The translations under genes and the position numbers were made by a program. The notes under the pieces were generated by a model. The model was not told the DNA's origin. It ran no database searches and was given only the letters and a program-made list of their open reading frames with translations. Positions 22,943 to 30,764 of a DNA stretch of 47,118 nt are shown piece after piece; positions within the stretch are counted from its first letter, which is position 1; every line of letters begins with the position of its first letter. This DNA comes from CAYQSU01 sp964420325 (GTDB taxonomy: Bacteria; Pseudomonadota; Alphaproteobacteria; Rhodospirillales; Defluviicoccaceae), in the NCBI GenBank assembly GCA_964420325.1, contig CAYQSU010000019.1:1-47118 (forward strand). The letters are read 5' to 3'.

Positions 22943-23857
22943 TCATGTCTCCTTGCGCACGCGGTAGGAGTGGCGGGCGCTCCATTCCTCGACGAATTTC
23001 GTAAGCTCGGGATCGGGAGCCGTCGGCAGCACGACCTTGAACGTCACGTAGTGGTCGCCGCGAGGACCGCCTCCCGGAGCCGGTGCACCCTTGCCCTTCA
23101 GCCTGACACGCGTGCCGCTGTTCGAACCCCTGGGAACGGTGAGCGAAACCCGTCCGTCGACGGTCTCCACGTTGACCTTGCCGCCGAGGACCGCTTCCGA
23201 AAGGGTCACCGGCACCTCGGAATGGATGTCGTTGCCGGTGCGGGTGAAAACGGGATGGGGGCGGACCTTGATTTCGATGAGGACGTCGCCCGGAGGTCCT
23301 CCGCCGTTGCCGGGAGCCGCTTGGCCCTTCAGGCGCAGGACCTGCCCATCGGCGGTGCCGGGCGGGACCGTGACGTTGAGGCGCTTGCCGTCGGCCACGT
23401 CGACCTGCCGCACCGCGCCGTTGACGGCGTCGAGGAAGTCGATCTCCATCGTCGCCCGCAGGTCCTCTCCGCGCGCAGGTCTCGGACGCGCCCCGGCGCG
23501 AGACCTGCCGCCGCGGAACAGGTCGGAGAAGATGTCCGCGCCTTCGAAATCGCGGAAGAACTCGCGGGGATCATGATAACGGCTGCCGGGCTCGCCCTCG
23601 GCATAGGATCGGTAGAAGGTGCGATGCATCCGCGGCGCGCCGCTGGCATCGATCTCGCCCCGGTCATACTTCGCCTTCTTGTCCGGGTCCGACAGCAAGT
23701 CATAGGCGGCAGCGACCTCCTTGAAACGCTCCTCGGCCTTGGAATTGCCCGGATGGAGATCGGGATGAAGCTCGCGCGCGAGCCTGCGGTAGGCCTTCTT
23801 GACCTCCTTGCCGTCGGCACCTTTGGGCACGCCCAGGACGGTGTAGGGATCACGCAT
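22943..23857 (-). CDS. cbpA: DnaJ-type co-chaperone CbpA
   Basis: A 304-residue J-protein. The J-domain is N-terminal (DPYTVLGVPKGADGKEVKKA) with the essential HPD at 31-33. A Gly/Phe-like linker (about 75-125) follows, with FFRDFEGADIFSDLFRGG. The two C-terminal substrate-binding domains begin around GEDLRATMEIDFLDAVNGAV and include VTVPPGTADGQVLRLKGQ and VSLTVPRGSNSGTRVRLKG. The cysteine-rich zinc finger of DnaJ is absent, which together with cbpM next door makes CbpA the right call. It would act with DnaK on misfolded proteins. No heat-shock promoter could be recognised upstream. Confidence 0.92.
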   Translation of the reverse strand: MRDPYTVLGVPKGADGKEVKKAYRRLARELHPDLHPGNSKAEERFKEVAAAYDLLSDPDKKAKYDRGEIDASGAPRMHRTFYRSYAEGEPGSRYHDPREFFRDFEGADIFSDLFRGGRSRAGARPRPARGEDLRATMEIDFLDAVNGAVRQVDVADGKRLNVTVPPGTADGQVLRLKGQAAPGNGGGPPGDVLIEIKVRPHPVFTRTGNDIHSEVPVTLSEAVLGGKVNVETVDGRVSLTVPRGSNSGTRVRLKGKGAPAPGGGPRGDHYVTFKVVLPTAPDPELTKFVEEWSARHSYRVRKET

Positions 23858-23955
23858 GCGGGACCGCCAACGACACGGGAGGCTCCTCCGTCAAGCCTCG
23901 TCGCGTTCGCCGACGGAGTGCACGGCGGACGGCGAGAGCCACGCCACGAGGCGGC

Positions 23956-24438
23956 TCAGCTCTCGACGACCCGCCAGCTTCCGTCTGCCTGTCGGCAGGC
24001 CCGACCGGTGACCCGCTCCTGGCGACCATCGACGTTGATGACGCTGTCGAAGGTGCGACAGGGCTGCCCCTGCGCATTGTAGTAGGTGTCCGTCGGCGTG
24101 ACCGTTCCGGAATGACCGCTGTCGGGGTTGCGCCAGGTGGAGGTGGTTCCGCTCGGGTTCTTCTCCAAGGCCCCCTCGGTGGTGCGCTCCGCGTAGACCC
24201 TGTCGGCGCGATCAAGAGACTTGCCGAGCTCGCTGCCGAGAAAGGCTCCAAGCAGGGTCCCGGCCGCGGTTGCAGCAAGCTGGCCCGTGCCGCCTCCGAA
24301 CTGCGCCCCGATCAGGCCTCCGGCGGCGGCACCCGCGAGGGTGCCGACGGCCTGCTTGGTTCCTACATCTCCTTCGCAGGCCATCAAAACCACGGAGACC
24401 GATGCGATCGATGCGAGTGTCTTTGCTCTCATGGACAT
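23956..24438 (-). CDS. RT0821/17-kDa surface antigen-like lipoprotein
   Basis: A 160-residue outer-membrane lipoprotein candidate. ATG 24438 follows AAGGA; the signal peptide (TLASIASVSVVLMAC) ends in a lipobox with Cys22 or so. The middle is a glycine-zipper membrane segment: GTLAGAAAGGLIGAQFGGGT and GTLLGAFLGSELG. The C-terminal half, with YYNAQGQPCRTFDSVINVDG and ACRQADGSWRVVES, matches the periplasmic domain of the rickettsial 17-kDa antigen family. It lies between cbpA and pdxH, a neighbourhood seen in related genomes. Function is structural or unknown; the two cysteines in the C-terminal part could form a disulphide. Confidence 0.87.
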   Translation of the reverse strand: MSMRAKTLASIASVSVVLMACEGDVGTKQAVGTLAGAAAGGLIGAQFGGGTGQLAATAAGTLLGAFLGSELGKSLDRADRVYAERTTEGALEKNPSGTTSTWRNPDSGHSGTVTPTDTYYNAQGQPCRTFDSVINVDGRQERVTGRACRQADGSWRVVES

Positions 24439-24553
24439 GGTTCCTTCAGAGGGCCTCATGGGTGACGCATGAGGGTTCGACCTTTTACACCGTTTGCCGT
24501 CCGCGCTACACGAGCGGGCAATCCGTCCTCTCGGTTCCGTCGTAGCTTTGCCG

Positions 24554-24582
24554 TTGGACGGCCTACTCATCCAGAATATACC
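24554..24582 (+). promoter_or_regulatory. Sigma-70-like promoter immediately before pdxH
   Basis: TTGGAC (24554-24559), a 17-base spacer and TATACC (24577-24582). The match is good, but the expected transcript start would be near 24589, only about 5 bases before the ATG, which would leave the CGGAG ribosome site (24583-24587) outside the mRNA. Either the transcript is nearly leaderless or the true promoter lies further upstream. Confidence 0.4.
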
Positions 24583-24593
24583 CGGAGTCCGTG

Positions 24594-25184
24594 ATGACAA
24601 CCACCCCAGACCCGGACCCCGTCGAGCGGTTCAATAGCTGGATGGCCGACGCCGAGCGGTCGGAACCGAACGATCCGAATGCGATGACCCTGGCCACGGC
24701 GACCCGCGACGGCAAGCCGTCGGCGCGGATGGTGCTGCTCAAGGGACTCGATCAGGGGGGCTTCGTGTTCTACACCAATCTCGGCAGCCGCAAGGCGCAG
24801 GAGCTTTCGGACAACCCCTGCGCCTCTCTCTGCTTCTACTGGAAAACCCTTCGCCGACAGGTCCGTGTCGAAGGGTCGGTGGAACCGGTCGATGACGCCG
24901 AGGCCGATGCCTACTACGCCACGCGGCCGCGCATCAGCCAGCTTGGAGCGTGGGCCTCCAAGCAGTCGCAGCCGCTCGAGGGGCGATTCGAGCTGGAGGC
25001 GAGGATCGCCAAGTACACCGCCCGGTTTCACATCGGCCGCGTGCCGCGGCCGCCGTTCTGGTCGGGCTTCCGCCTCATCCCCGACCGCATCGAGTTTTGG
25101 GAGGAGCGGCCCTTTCGCCTCCACATGCGCTATCTCTATCGCCGCGCCGGGGAGGGATGGAGCGTTCAGGAGCTCTATCCATGA
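24594..25184 (+). CDS. pdxH: Pyridoxamine/pyridoxine 5'-phosphate oxidase
   Basis: A 196-residue FMN flavoenzyme that oxidises PNP or PMP to pyridoxal 5'-phosphate. Family motifs: AMTLATATRDGKPSARMVLL, GFVFYTNLGSRKAQELSDNP, LCFYWKTLRRQVRVEGSVE, then ASKQSQPLEGR, and the C-terminal RPPFWSGFRLIPDRIEFWEE with the conserved RLHMRYLYRR. Start ATG 24594 has CGGAG at 24583-24587. Its TGA overlaps the ATG of the CDF transporter gene (ATGA at 25181-25184), so the two are translationally coupled. PLP supply is not obviously tied to metal export, so the coupling may be mere operon packing. Confidence 0.96.
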   Translation: MTTTPDPDPVERFNSWMADAERSEPNDPNAMTLATATRDGKPSARMVLLKGLDQGGFVFYTNLGSRKAQELSDNPCASLCFYWKTLRRQVRVEGSVEPVDDAEADAYYATRPRISQLGAWASKQSQPLEGRFELEARIAKYTARFHIGRVPRPPFWSGFRLIPDRIEFWEERPFRLHMRYLYRRAGEGWSVQELYP

Positions 25185-26116
25185 ACAAGGCTGTCGACGG
25201 CGCCACGAGCCCGACCCCTGCCGGTCCGGACCGGGATCGCCTCAAACGGCGTGCCGCGCGTGCCTCCGTGAGCGTCGCCGGAATCCTGATCCTGGCGAAG
25301 GCGGTGGCGTGGATGGCGACCGGATCGATCAGCATGCTGTCGACATTGATCGACTCGCTTCTCGACATGGCGGCATCGCTCATCAATCTGCTGGCGATCC
25401 GGCACGCCTCTCAGCCGCCCGATCGGGAGCACCGGTTCGGCCACGGCAAGGCGGAACCGCTCGCCGGGCTCGCCCAGGCGGCGTTCGTCAGCGGGTCCGT
25501 GGCGTTCCTCCTGTTCCAAGCCGGCGAACGTCTCGTTCGCCCTCTGCCGATCGCCAACAGCGATTTCGGGATCGCCGTGATGCTGCTGTCGATCGTCTTG
25601 ACACTCGGCCTCGTGGCGTACCAGCGACATGTGATCCGCAAGACGAGCTCGGTCGCCATCAGTGCCGATTCCCTGCACTACAAGGCGGATCTCCTCACCA
25701 ACATGGGAGTCGTCCTGGCCCTGGTTCTCGCCTCAAGATTTGGCTGGACCGCCGCCGACCCGCTGTTCGCCTTGGCCATCGCCGTCGTGATCATGCACGG
25801 TGTCTGGGGTATCCTGAGGAACAGCCTTAACCTGCTCATGGATCGGGAACTGCCGGAACCCGATCGCGCACGCATTCGCACCATCGCCAACGGTCATCCG
25901 GGTGTCATCGCCATGCACGACCTGCGCACCCGGTCGTCGGGAACGCACACCTTCATCCAGATGCACCTGGAGATGGAGGCCGAGATCACTCTCAAGCAGG
26001 CGCACGACATCGCCGAGTCCGTCATGCAGGAGATCGAGCAGGCGTTCCCCGATGCCGAGGTGCTGATTCACGAGGACCCCTACGGCGTCCCCGAGCGCCG
26101 CGCCGTCTTCCGCTGA
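25181..26116 (+). CDS. Cation diffusion facilitator (FieF/YiiP-like) metal exporter
   Basis: A 311-residue inner-membrane divalent metal/proton antiporter. Six helices lie between about residues 28 and 215, starting at ASVSVAGILILAKAVAWMAT. The tetrahedral transport site is visible as D58 and D62 in TLIDSLLDMAAS and H166 and D170 in LHYKADLLTN; this DD-HD set favours Zn or Fe/Cd/Mn over other metals. HRFGHGKAEPL is the TM2-TM3 loop motif. The cytoplasmic C-terminal domain (from about residue 225: HPGVIAMHDLRTRSSGTHTF, then DAEVLIHEDPYG) is the CDF dimerisation domain. It overlaps the end of pdxH by 4 bases. Confidence 0.92.
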   Translation: MNKAVDGATSPTPAGPDRDRLKRRAARASVSVAGILILAKAVAWMATGSISMLSTLIDSLLDMAASLINLLAIRHASQPPDREHRFGHGKAEPLAGLAQAAFVSGSVAFLLFQAGERLVRPLPIANSDFGIAVMLLSIVLTLGLVAYQRHVIRKTSSVAISADSLHYKADLLTNMGVVLALVLASRFGWTAADPLFALAIAVVIMHGVWGILRNSLNLLMDRELPEPDRARIRTIANGHPGVIAMHDLRTRSSGTHTFIQMHLEMEAEITLKQAHDIAESVMQEIEQAFPDAEVLIHEDPYGVPERRAVFR

Positions 26117-26139
26117 GACCGGCGGCGCGGCGGCCGTGG

Positions 26140-26343
26140 TCAGGCGAAGGCTTGGCCCGGGCGGGCGCCGAGTTTCTTCAAGATGATGGCCAAGGGACAG
26201 AACCCCGTGAACGCGGCCTGAACCAGGTTGGCGCCGACGAAGGCGGTGAGCCAGAGCCAGTGGGCGCTGTGGACCTGCGACATCGCGAGGCTGATCAGCA
26301 CCATGGCGCCGGCGAACGCCAGCACCAGACGATCGATCGTCAT
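26140..26343 (-). CDS. DUF2892 family small membrane protein
   Basis: A 67-residue protein with two hydrophobic helices: LVLAFAGAMVLISLAMSQVH and WLWLTAFVGANLVQAAFTGF, followed by the signature CPLAIILKKLGA. This is the DUF2892 fold, also found as the membrane tail of rhodanese YgaP. The start is ATG 26343; an open extension to 26442 runs through the shared promoter region and is not coding. The gene is divergent from an RND adaptor gene, and two palindromes lie between them. DUF2892 proteins often occur in operons controlled by ArsR-type sulphur or metal sensors (family knowledge); a role in sulphur or metal stress here is inferred. Confidence 0.85.
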   Translation of the reverse strand: MTIDRLVLAFAGAMVLISLAMSQVHSAHWLWLTAFVGANLVQAAFTGFCPLAIILKKLGARPGQAFA

Positions 26344-26374
26344 CTCTTTGATTTCCTTCCTTCCAGATGGCAGA

Positions 26375-26390
26375 CTTCGCACATGCGAAG
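26375..26390. promoter_or_regulatory. Inverted repeat in the DUF2892 leader
   Basis: CTTCGCA-CA-TGCGAAG is a perfect 7-2-7 inverted repeat 32 bases upstream of the DUF2892 ATG. It could be a second operator or an mRNA hairpin in the leader. No regulator gene is adjacent. Confidence 0.45.
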
Positions 26391-26408
26391 CGGCCCGAAT
26401 TTTCATCC

Positions 26409-26436
26409 TTGCTAAATTAGAGTATATTAATATACA
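26409..26436 (+). promoter_or_regulatory. Candidate promoter of the second RND operon
   Basis: TTGCTA (26409-26414), a 16-base spacer and TATACA (26431-26436) form a plausible sigma-70 promoter 36 bases ahead of the adaptor ATG. Its -10 box is half of the palindrome at 26422-26435, so a repressor there would block it directly. Confidence 0.5.
26422..26435. promoter_or_regulatory. Perfect AT-rich palindrome, candidate operator of the divergent DUF2892/RND unit
   Basis: GTATATTAATATAC is an unbroken 14-bp palindrome, in a stretch far more AT-rich than its surroundings. It covers the likely -10 of the rightward operon and lies close to the leftward promoter region. Size and composition resemble sites of ArsR-family repressors such as BigR; this is inference. 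Confidence 0.6.
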
Positions 26437-26471
26437 ACGCAATCCACGATGTTGCCAGAGGAAGGACGAAC

Positions 26472-27473
26472 ATGATGCGGTCTACCGGGCTGTCGATCCT
26501 GATGGTTGCCGTCGCGTTCGCGGCTGTGGACGCGGTGGCGGCGACCGGGTCGTTCGAGGTCCGTGTCACGTCGCTCGACGACCGCAAGGCGGTCTTCGGT
26601 TCCGTCGAGGCGAGGAGGGTCGTCGACGCGCGGACCCGGATCGGCGGCACCGTTGCCGAGCTTGTCGTCGACGAAGGCTCCCAGGTTGAGGCCGGCGAGC
26701 GCATCGCGCTGGTCGTCGATCCGAAGCTGAGGGACCGGCTGGCGGCTGCCGATGCCGGCATCCAGGCCCTCGAGTCGCGGAAGGACCTGGCGGCATCGAC
26801 CCTCGACCGGATGCGCAGGCTGTTTCGCGACGGCCATGTGTCGCGGGCCCGGCTGGACGAAGCGGAGACCGAGTTCAACGTCGCCGACCGCGAGCTCAAG
26901 GGCGCGATCGCCGAGCGCAAGGTCGTTCTCGAGCAGGAGGCGGAGGGGATCGTCAGGGCGCCCGCCGCGGGCCGCGTGCTCAAGGTGCCGATCACCACTG
27001 GCACGGTGGTGCTGCCGGGCGACAGCCTCGCGACCATCGCCGTCGAGGGCTACATCCTCCGCGTCGAGCTCCCCGAACGCCATGCCCGCTTCCTTCATGT
27101 CGGAGATCGCGTGCAGGTCGGACGGCGAGGCCTCGAGGCGCCGACCGAGGTAACAGACGAGATCCTGGAGATCGGTCGCGTCATCAAGGTCTATCCGCAG
27201 ATCCGTGAGGGACGGGTCATCGCCGACGTCGACGTCGTCGGGCTCGGCGACTTCTTCGTCGGCGAACGCGTGCGCGTCTACGTCAGCACCGGCGAGCGGC
27301 CTGCCTTCGTCATCCCGCGGGAATACGTGCTCCAGCGCCATGGCGTCAGCTTCGTCAAGCTCGAGGACGGGCGCGAGTCCGTCGTCCAACCGGGGCTGCC
27401 GGCGCCCGGCGGCATCGAGATCCTGTCCGGCCTGAAGGTGGGCGACATTCTCGTTCCGCCGCCCCGCCCATGA
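26472..27473 (+). CDS. RND efflux periplasmic adaptor protein
   Basis: A 333-residue membrane fusion protein. The signal peptide is STGLSILMVAVAFAAVDAVA. Lipoyl halves (VDARTRIGGTVAELVVDEGS and IVRAPAAGRVLKVPITTGTV) flank a helical hairpin at about 85-150 with LDRMRRLFRDGHVSRARLDE; a beta-barrel (YILRVELPERHARFLHVGDR) and a membrane-proximal domain ending VGDILVPPPRP follow. ATG 26472 (a second ATG is next) is preceded by AGGAAGGA. Its stop overlaps the permease start in ATGA (27470-27473). The group is distinct from the adaptor at 10145: shorter and with different barrel sequence. No outer-membrane channel gene is present. Confidence 0.92.
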   Translation: MMRSTGLSILMVAVAFAAVDAVAATGSFEVRVTSLDDRKAVFGSVEARRVVDARTRIGGTVAELVVDEGSQVEAGERIALVVDPKLRDRLAAADAGIQALESRKDLAASTLDRMRRLFRDGHVSRARLDEAETEFNVADRELKGAIAERKVVLEQEAEGIVRAPAAGRVLKVPITTGTVVLPGDSLATIAVEGYILRVELPERHARFLHVGDRVQVGRRGLEAPTEVTDEILEIGRVIKVYPQIREGRVIADVDVVGLGDFFVGERVRVYVSTGERPAFVIPREYVLQRHGVSFVKLEDGRESVVQPGLPAPGGIEILSGLKVGDILVPPPRP

Positions 27474-30400
27474 AACTCGGTCTGTCCGGGAGCCTCACGC
27501 GGAGCTTCATCCGCTCGCCGCTGACGCCGTTGATCTTGCTGGCGGCGCTGGCTCTGGGTGCGGTGGCGCTGGTCAGCCTCCCGCGCGAGGAGGAGCCCCA
27601 GATCAGCGTGCCGATGGTCAACATCATGGTCACCGCCAACGGCGTCGACGCCGCCGATGCCGTCGAGCTGGTGACGAAACCGCTCGAGGACATCGTCAAG
27701 GGCATACGCGAAGTCGAGCACGTGTACTCGCAGACCGTCGACGACTTCGTCGTGGTCACCGCGCGCTTCCTCGTCGGCACCGAGGAGGACCGGGCCATCC
27801 TCAGGGTGCACGAGGAGATCCGCGGCAACATGGATCGCATTCCCCTCGGCATTCCCGAGCCGCTGATCGTCAAGCGCGGCATCAATGACGTTCCGATCGT
27901 GACGCTGACCCTGGCGCCGACCGCCGAGGCGGCCGACCGATGGAACGACAACGCGCTCTTCGAGGTCGCCGACGAACTGCTCCACGACCTGATCAAGATC
28001 GACGACGTGGGGCGCACCTTCATCGTCGGCGGTCGCAACAACGAGGTGAGCGTCCAGCCGGATCCGGAGCGGCTGTCGCTCCATGGCATCACCCTCAACC
28101 AGCTCGTCGACAAGGTTCGCAACGCCAACCGGGCGTTCAGCGCGGGGCGGCTGACGGATCGCGATCACAGCCTGCCGGTGATGGCGGGTCAGACTCTGTT
28201 CGGGGTGCCCGATATCGGGTTGCTGCTGGTCACCTCCCGGGATGGGCGCCCGGTCTACGTCAAGGACGTCGCCGACGTCGTGGTCGGAGCCAGCCCGCCC
28301 CGCTACCGTGCGTGGCATCTGGTCGCGGGCGGCGACGGCGGGCTCGAACGCCGGCCGGCGGTGACCGTTGCCGTTGCCAAACGGCAGGGGGCGAACGCCG
28401 TCGTCGTCGCCGACGAGATCCTCGGTCGCATCGAGCTCCTGCGCGAGCGCCTGGTGCCGCCGGGCGTCGAGGTCATCGTCACCCGCAACTACGGCGAGAC
28501 GGCCACCGAAAAGGCCGACGAGTTGCTGTTCCACCTGGGTCTCGCCACGGTCTCCATCGTCGTGCTCATCGCGCTGACGGTCGGCTGGCGCGAGGGGCTG
28601 GTGGTGCTGGTGGTCATCCCCACCACCATCCTTCTCACCCTCTTCGCCTCGCATCTGATGGGCTACACGATCAATCGGGTGAGCCTCTTCGCGCTGATCT
28701 TCTCGATCGGCATCCTCGTCGACGACGCCATCGTCGTCGTCGAGAACATCGTTCGCCACTGGCGGATGAACGACGGGCGGGACCCCGTCACCGCTGCCAT
28801 CGAGGGGGTGACGGAGGTCGGCAATCCCACCATCGTCGCCACCCTGACCATCGTCGCCGCCCTGCTGCCGATGATGTTCGTGTCCGGGCTGATGGGGCCG
28901 TACATGAGCCCGATCCCCGCCAACGCCGCGGCGGCGATGATCTTCTCGTTCTTCGTCGCGGTGATCATCACCCCCTGGCTGATGGTGAAACTGCGGGGGA
29001 GTCCCGGTTCCGGCGCGGCCGGGCATGAGGGCGGCGATGTCGGCGCCATGGGGCGCTTCTACCTGCGCGTTGCCACACCGCTGGTCAAGGGGCGGCTGCG
29101 GTCGAAGGCCTTCCTCGTTGCCGTCACGGCAGCGACCCTGGCGGCCTGTCTCCTGTTCTATTTCAAGGCGGTCACCGTCAAGCTGCTCCCCTTCGACAAC
29201 AAGTCCGAGCTGCAGGTCGTCGTCGACCTGCCTGAGGGTGCCAGCCTCGAGGCCACCGACCGGCTGCTGATGGCCGCTGCCGATCGCCTCGCCGATCTGC
29301 CGGAGCTGACCCACATCCAGGCCTATGCCGGAACCGCGGCACCCTTCAATTTCAACGGCCTGGTTCGTCACTATTATCTGAGGCGGGCACCCCATCAGGG
29401 CGATCTGCAGGTCAATCTGCTGGAGAAGCACCAGCGCCGTCGCGCGAGCCACGACATCGCGCTCGAGGTCCGCGAGCGTCTGAACGGGCTTCCGGTCCCG
29501 GCAGGGACCTCGGTCAAGGTCGTCGAGGTGCCGCCGGGACCGCCGGTCATCGCCACGTTGCTCGCCGAGGTCTATGGACCCACGGCCGAGAGCCGGCGCG
29601 AGGCCGCCGCCAGGATCCGTCAGGCCTTCGAATCGGTCGACTTCATCGTCGACGTCGACGACTCGTTCCGGGCACCCGGCGAGCGGTTGCGCGTGCGCAT
29701 CGACAACGACAACCTCGAGTTCCACGGCGTCCAGGAACAGGCCGTCTACGACACCGTCGCTGCGCTCCTCGACGGCGTCCGGATCGGCTATTCCTATCGC
29801 GGCGACGGCAAGAACCCGGCCGAGATCGTCGTTCGCTTGCCCGAATCGGAGCTGGTGCCGGGCGAGCGGCTGCTCAGCACGCCCGTGGCGGCGCCCGGCC
29901 CCGCGGGCGACAGGGGCGCCAACGTCGAGCTGGGCGACGTCGTCCAGATCGAGCGGGAGCGGGCCAGCTACCCGATCTTTCGCCGCAACGGGCACTTCGC
30001 CGAGATGGTGACCGCCGAGCCGGCCGGACGGTTCGAGGCGCCGATCTACGGCATGCTCGGCGTCGCCGAAGCCCTCGGGTCGCAACGCTGGGAGGACGGC
30101 GAGCCGCCCCGGATCAGACTGCACGGACAGCCGGCCGACGATTCGAGGCTGACGCTCCTGTGGGACGGCGAATGGGAGATCACGTACGTCACCTTCCGCG
30201 ACATGGGCATCGCCTTCGCCGTCGCCATCCTCGGCATCTATCTCCTCGTCGTCGCCCAGTTTCAGAGCTTCACGCTGCCGCTGGTGATCCTCACGCCGGT
30301 GCCGCTGACGCTGATCGGCATCATGCTCGGCCACTGGATCTTCGGTGCGCCCTTCACCGCGACGTCGATGATCGGCTTCATCGCGCTCGCCGGCATCATC

Positions 30401-30688
30401 GTCCGCAACTCGATCCTTCTGGTCGACTTCATCCGCCATGGTCGCGAGCCGGATCGGCCTCTCCGCGACGTCCTCCTCGAAGCCGGTGCGATCCGTTTCA
30501 AGCCGATTTTCCTCACCGCGGCGGCGGCGATGATCGGAGCGGCGTTCATCCTTGCCGATCCGATCTTCGAAGGCTTGGCGATCTCCCTCGTCTTCGGTCT
30601 GGCGTCGTCGACCGCCCTCACGCTGCTGGTCATCCCGGCGATCTACGTCTGGCTCCGCGATGACGGTCTGCCGGCGAGTCCCCGCTGA
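27470..30688 (+). CDS. RND efflux transporter permease
   Basis: A 1072-residue inner-membrane pump of the AcrB superfamily. The first helix is SPLTPLILLAALALGAVALV followed by PREEEPQISVPM, the porter domain, then helices from about 345. TM4 carries the complete proton-relay pair D418-D419 in GILVDDAIVVVENIVRHWR. The second half repeats the plan, with FRDMGIAFAVAILGIYLLVV and the last helices ending near 1060. Translational coupling to the adaptor by ATGA is clear. A periplasmic loop contains GANVELGDVVQIERERASYP, normal for the family. The link to DUF2892 and an AT-rich operator points to stress-controlled export, perhaps of sulphur or metal-related compounds (inference); the substrate is not readable. 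Confidence 0.93.
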   Translation: MKLGLSGSLTRSFIRSPLTPLILLAALALGAVALVSLPREEEPQISVPMVNIMVTANGVDAADAVELVTKPLEDIVKGIREVEHVYSQTVDDFVVVTARFLVGTEEDRAILRVHEEIRGNMDRIPLGIPEPLIVKRGINDVPIVTLTLAPTAEAADRWNDNALFEVADELLHDLIKIDDVGRTFIVGGRNNEVSVQPDPERLSLHGITLNQLVDKVRNANRAFSAGRLTDRDHSLPVMAGQTLFGVPDIGLLLVTSRDGRPVYVKDVADVVVGASPPRYRAWHLVAGGDGGLERRPAVTVAVAKRQGANAVVVADEILGRIELLRERLVPPGVEVIVTRNYGETATEKADELLFHLGLATVSIVVLIALTVGWREGLVVLVVIPTTILLTLFASHLMGYTINRVSLFALIFSIGILVDDAIVVVENIVRHWRMNDGRDPVTAAIEGVTEVGNPTIVATLTIVAALLPMMFVSGLMGPYMSPIPANAAAAMIFSFFVAVIITPWLMVKLRGSPGSGAAGHEGGDVGAMGRFYLRVATPLVKGRLRSKAFLVAVTAATLAACLLFYFKAVTVKLLPFDNKSELQVVVDLPEGASLEATDRLLMAAADRLADLPELTHIQAYAGTAAPFNFNGLVRHYYLRRAPHQGDLQVNLLEKHQRRRASHDIALEVRERLNGLPVPAGTSVKVVEVPPGPPVIATLLAEVYGPTAESRREAAARIRQAFESVDFIVDVDDSFRAPGERLRVRIDNDNLEFHGVQEQAVYDTVAALLDGVRIGYSYRGDGKNPAEIVVRLPESELVPGERLLSTPVAAPGPAGDRGANVELGDVVQIERERASYPIFRRNGHFAEMVTAEPAGRFEAPIYGMLGVAEALGSQRWEDGEPPRIRLHGQPADDSRLTLLWDGEWEITYVTFRDMGIAFAVAILGIYLLVVAQFQSFTLPLVILTPVPLTLIGIMLGHWIFGAPFTATSMIGFIALAGIIVRNSILLVDFIRHGREPDRPLRDVLLEAGAIRFKPIFLTAAAAMIGAAFILADPIFEGLAISLVFGLASSTALTLLVIPAIYVWLRDDGLPASPR

Positions 30689-30764
30689 CCGCCCCTTTCT
30701 CTGCTTGCCTCGACGCGGGAAGCGCCTACGCTGTGGCGTCAAGACGCCGCGGGAGGCCTGACGG

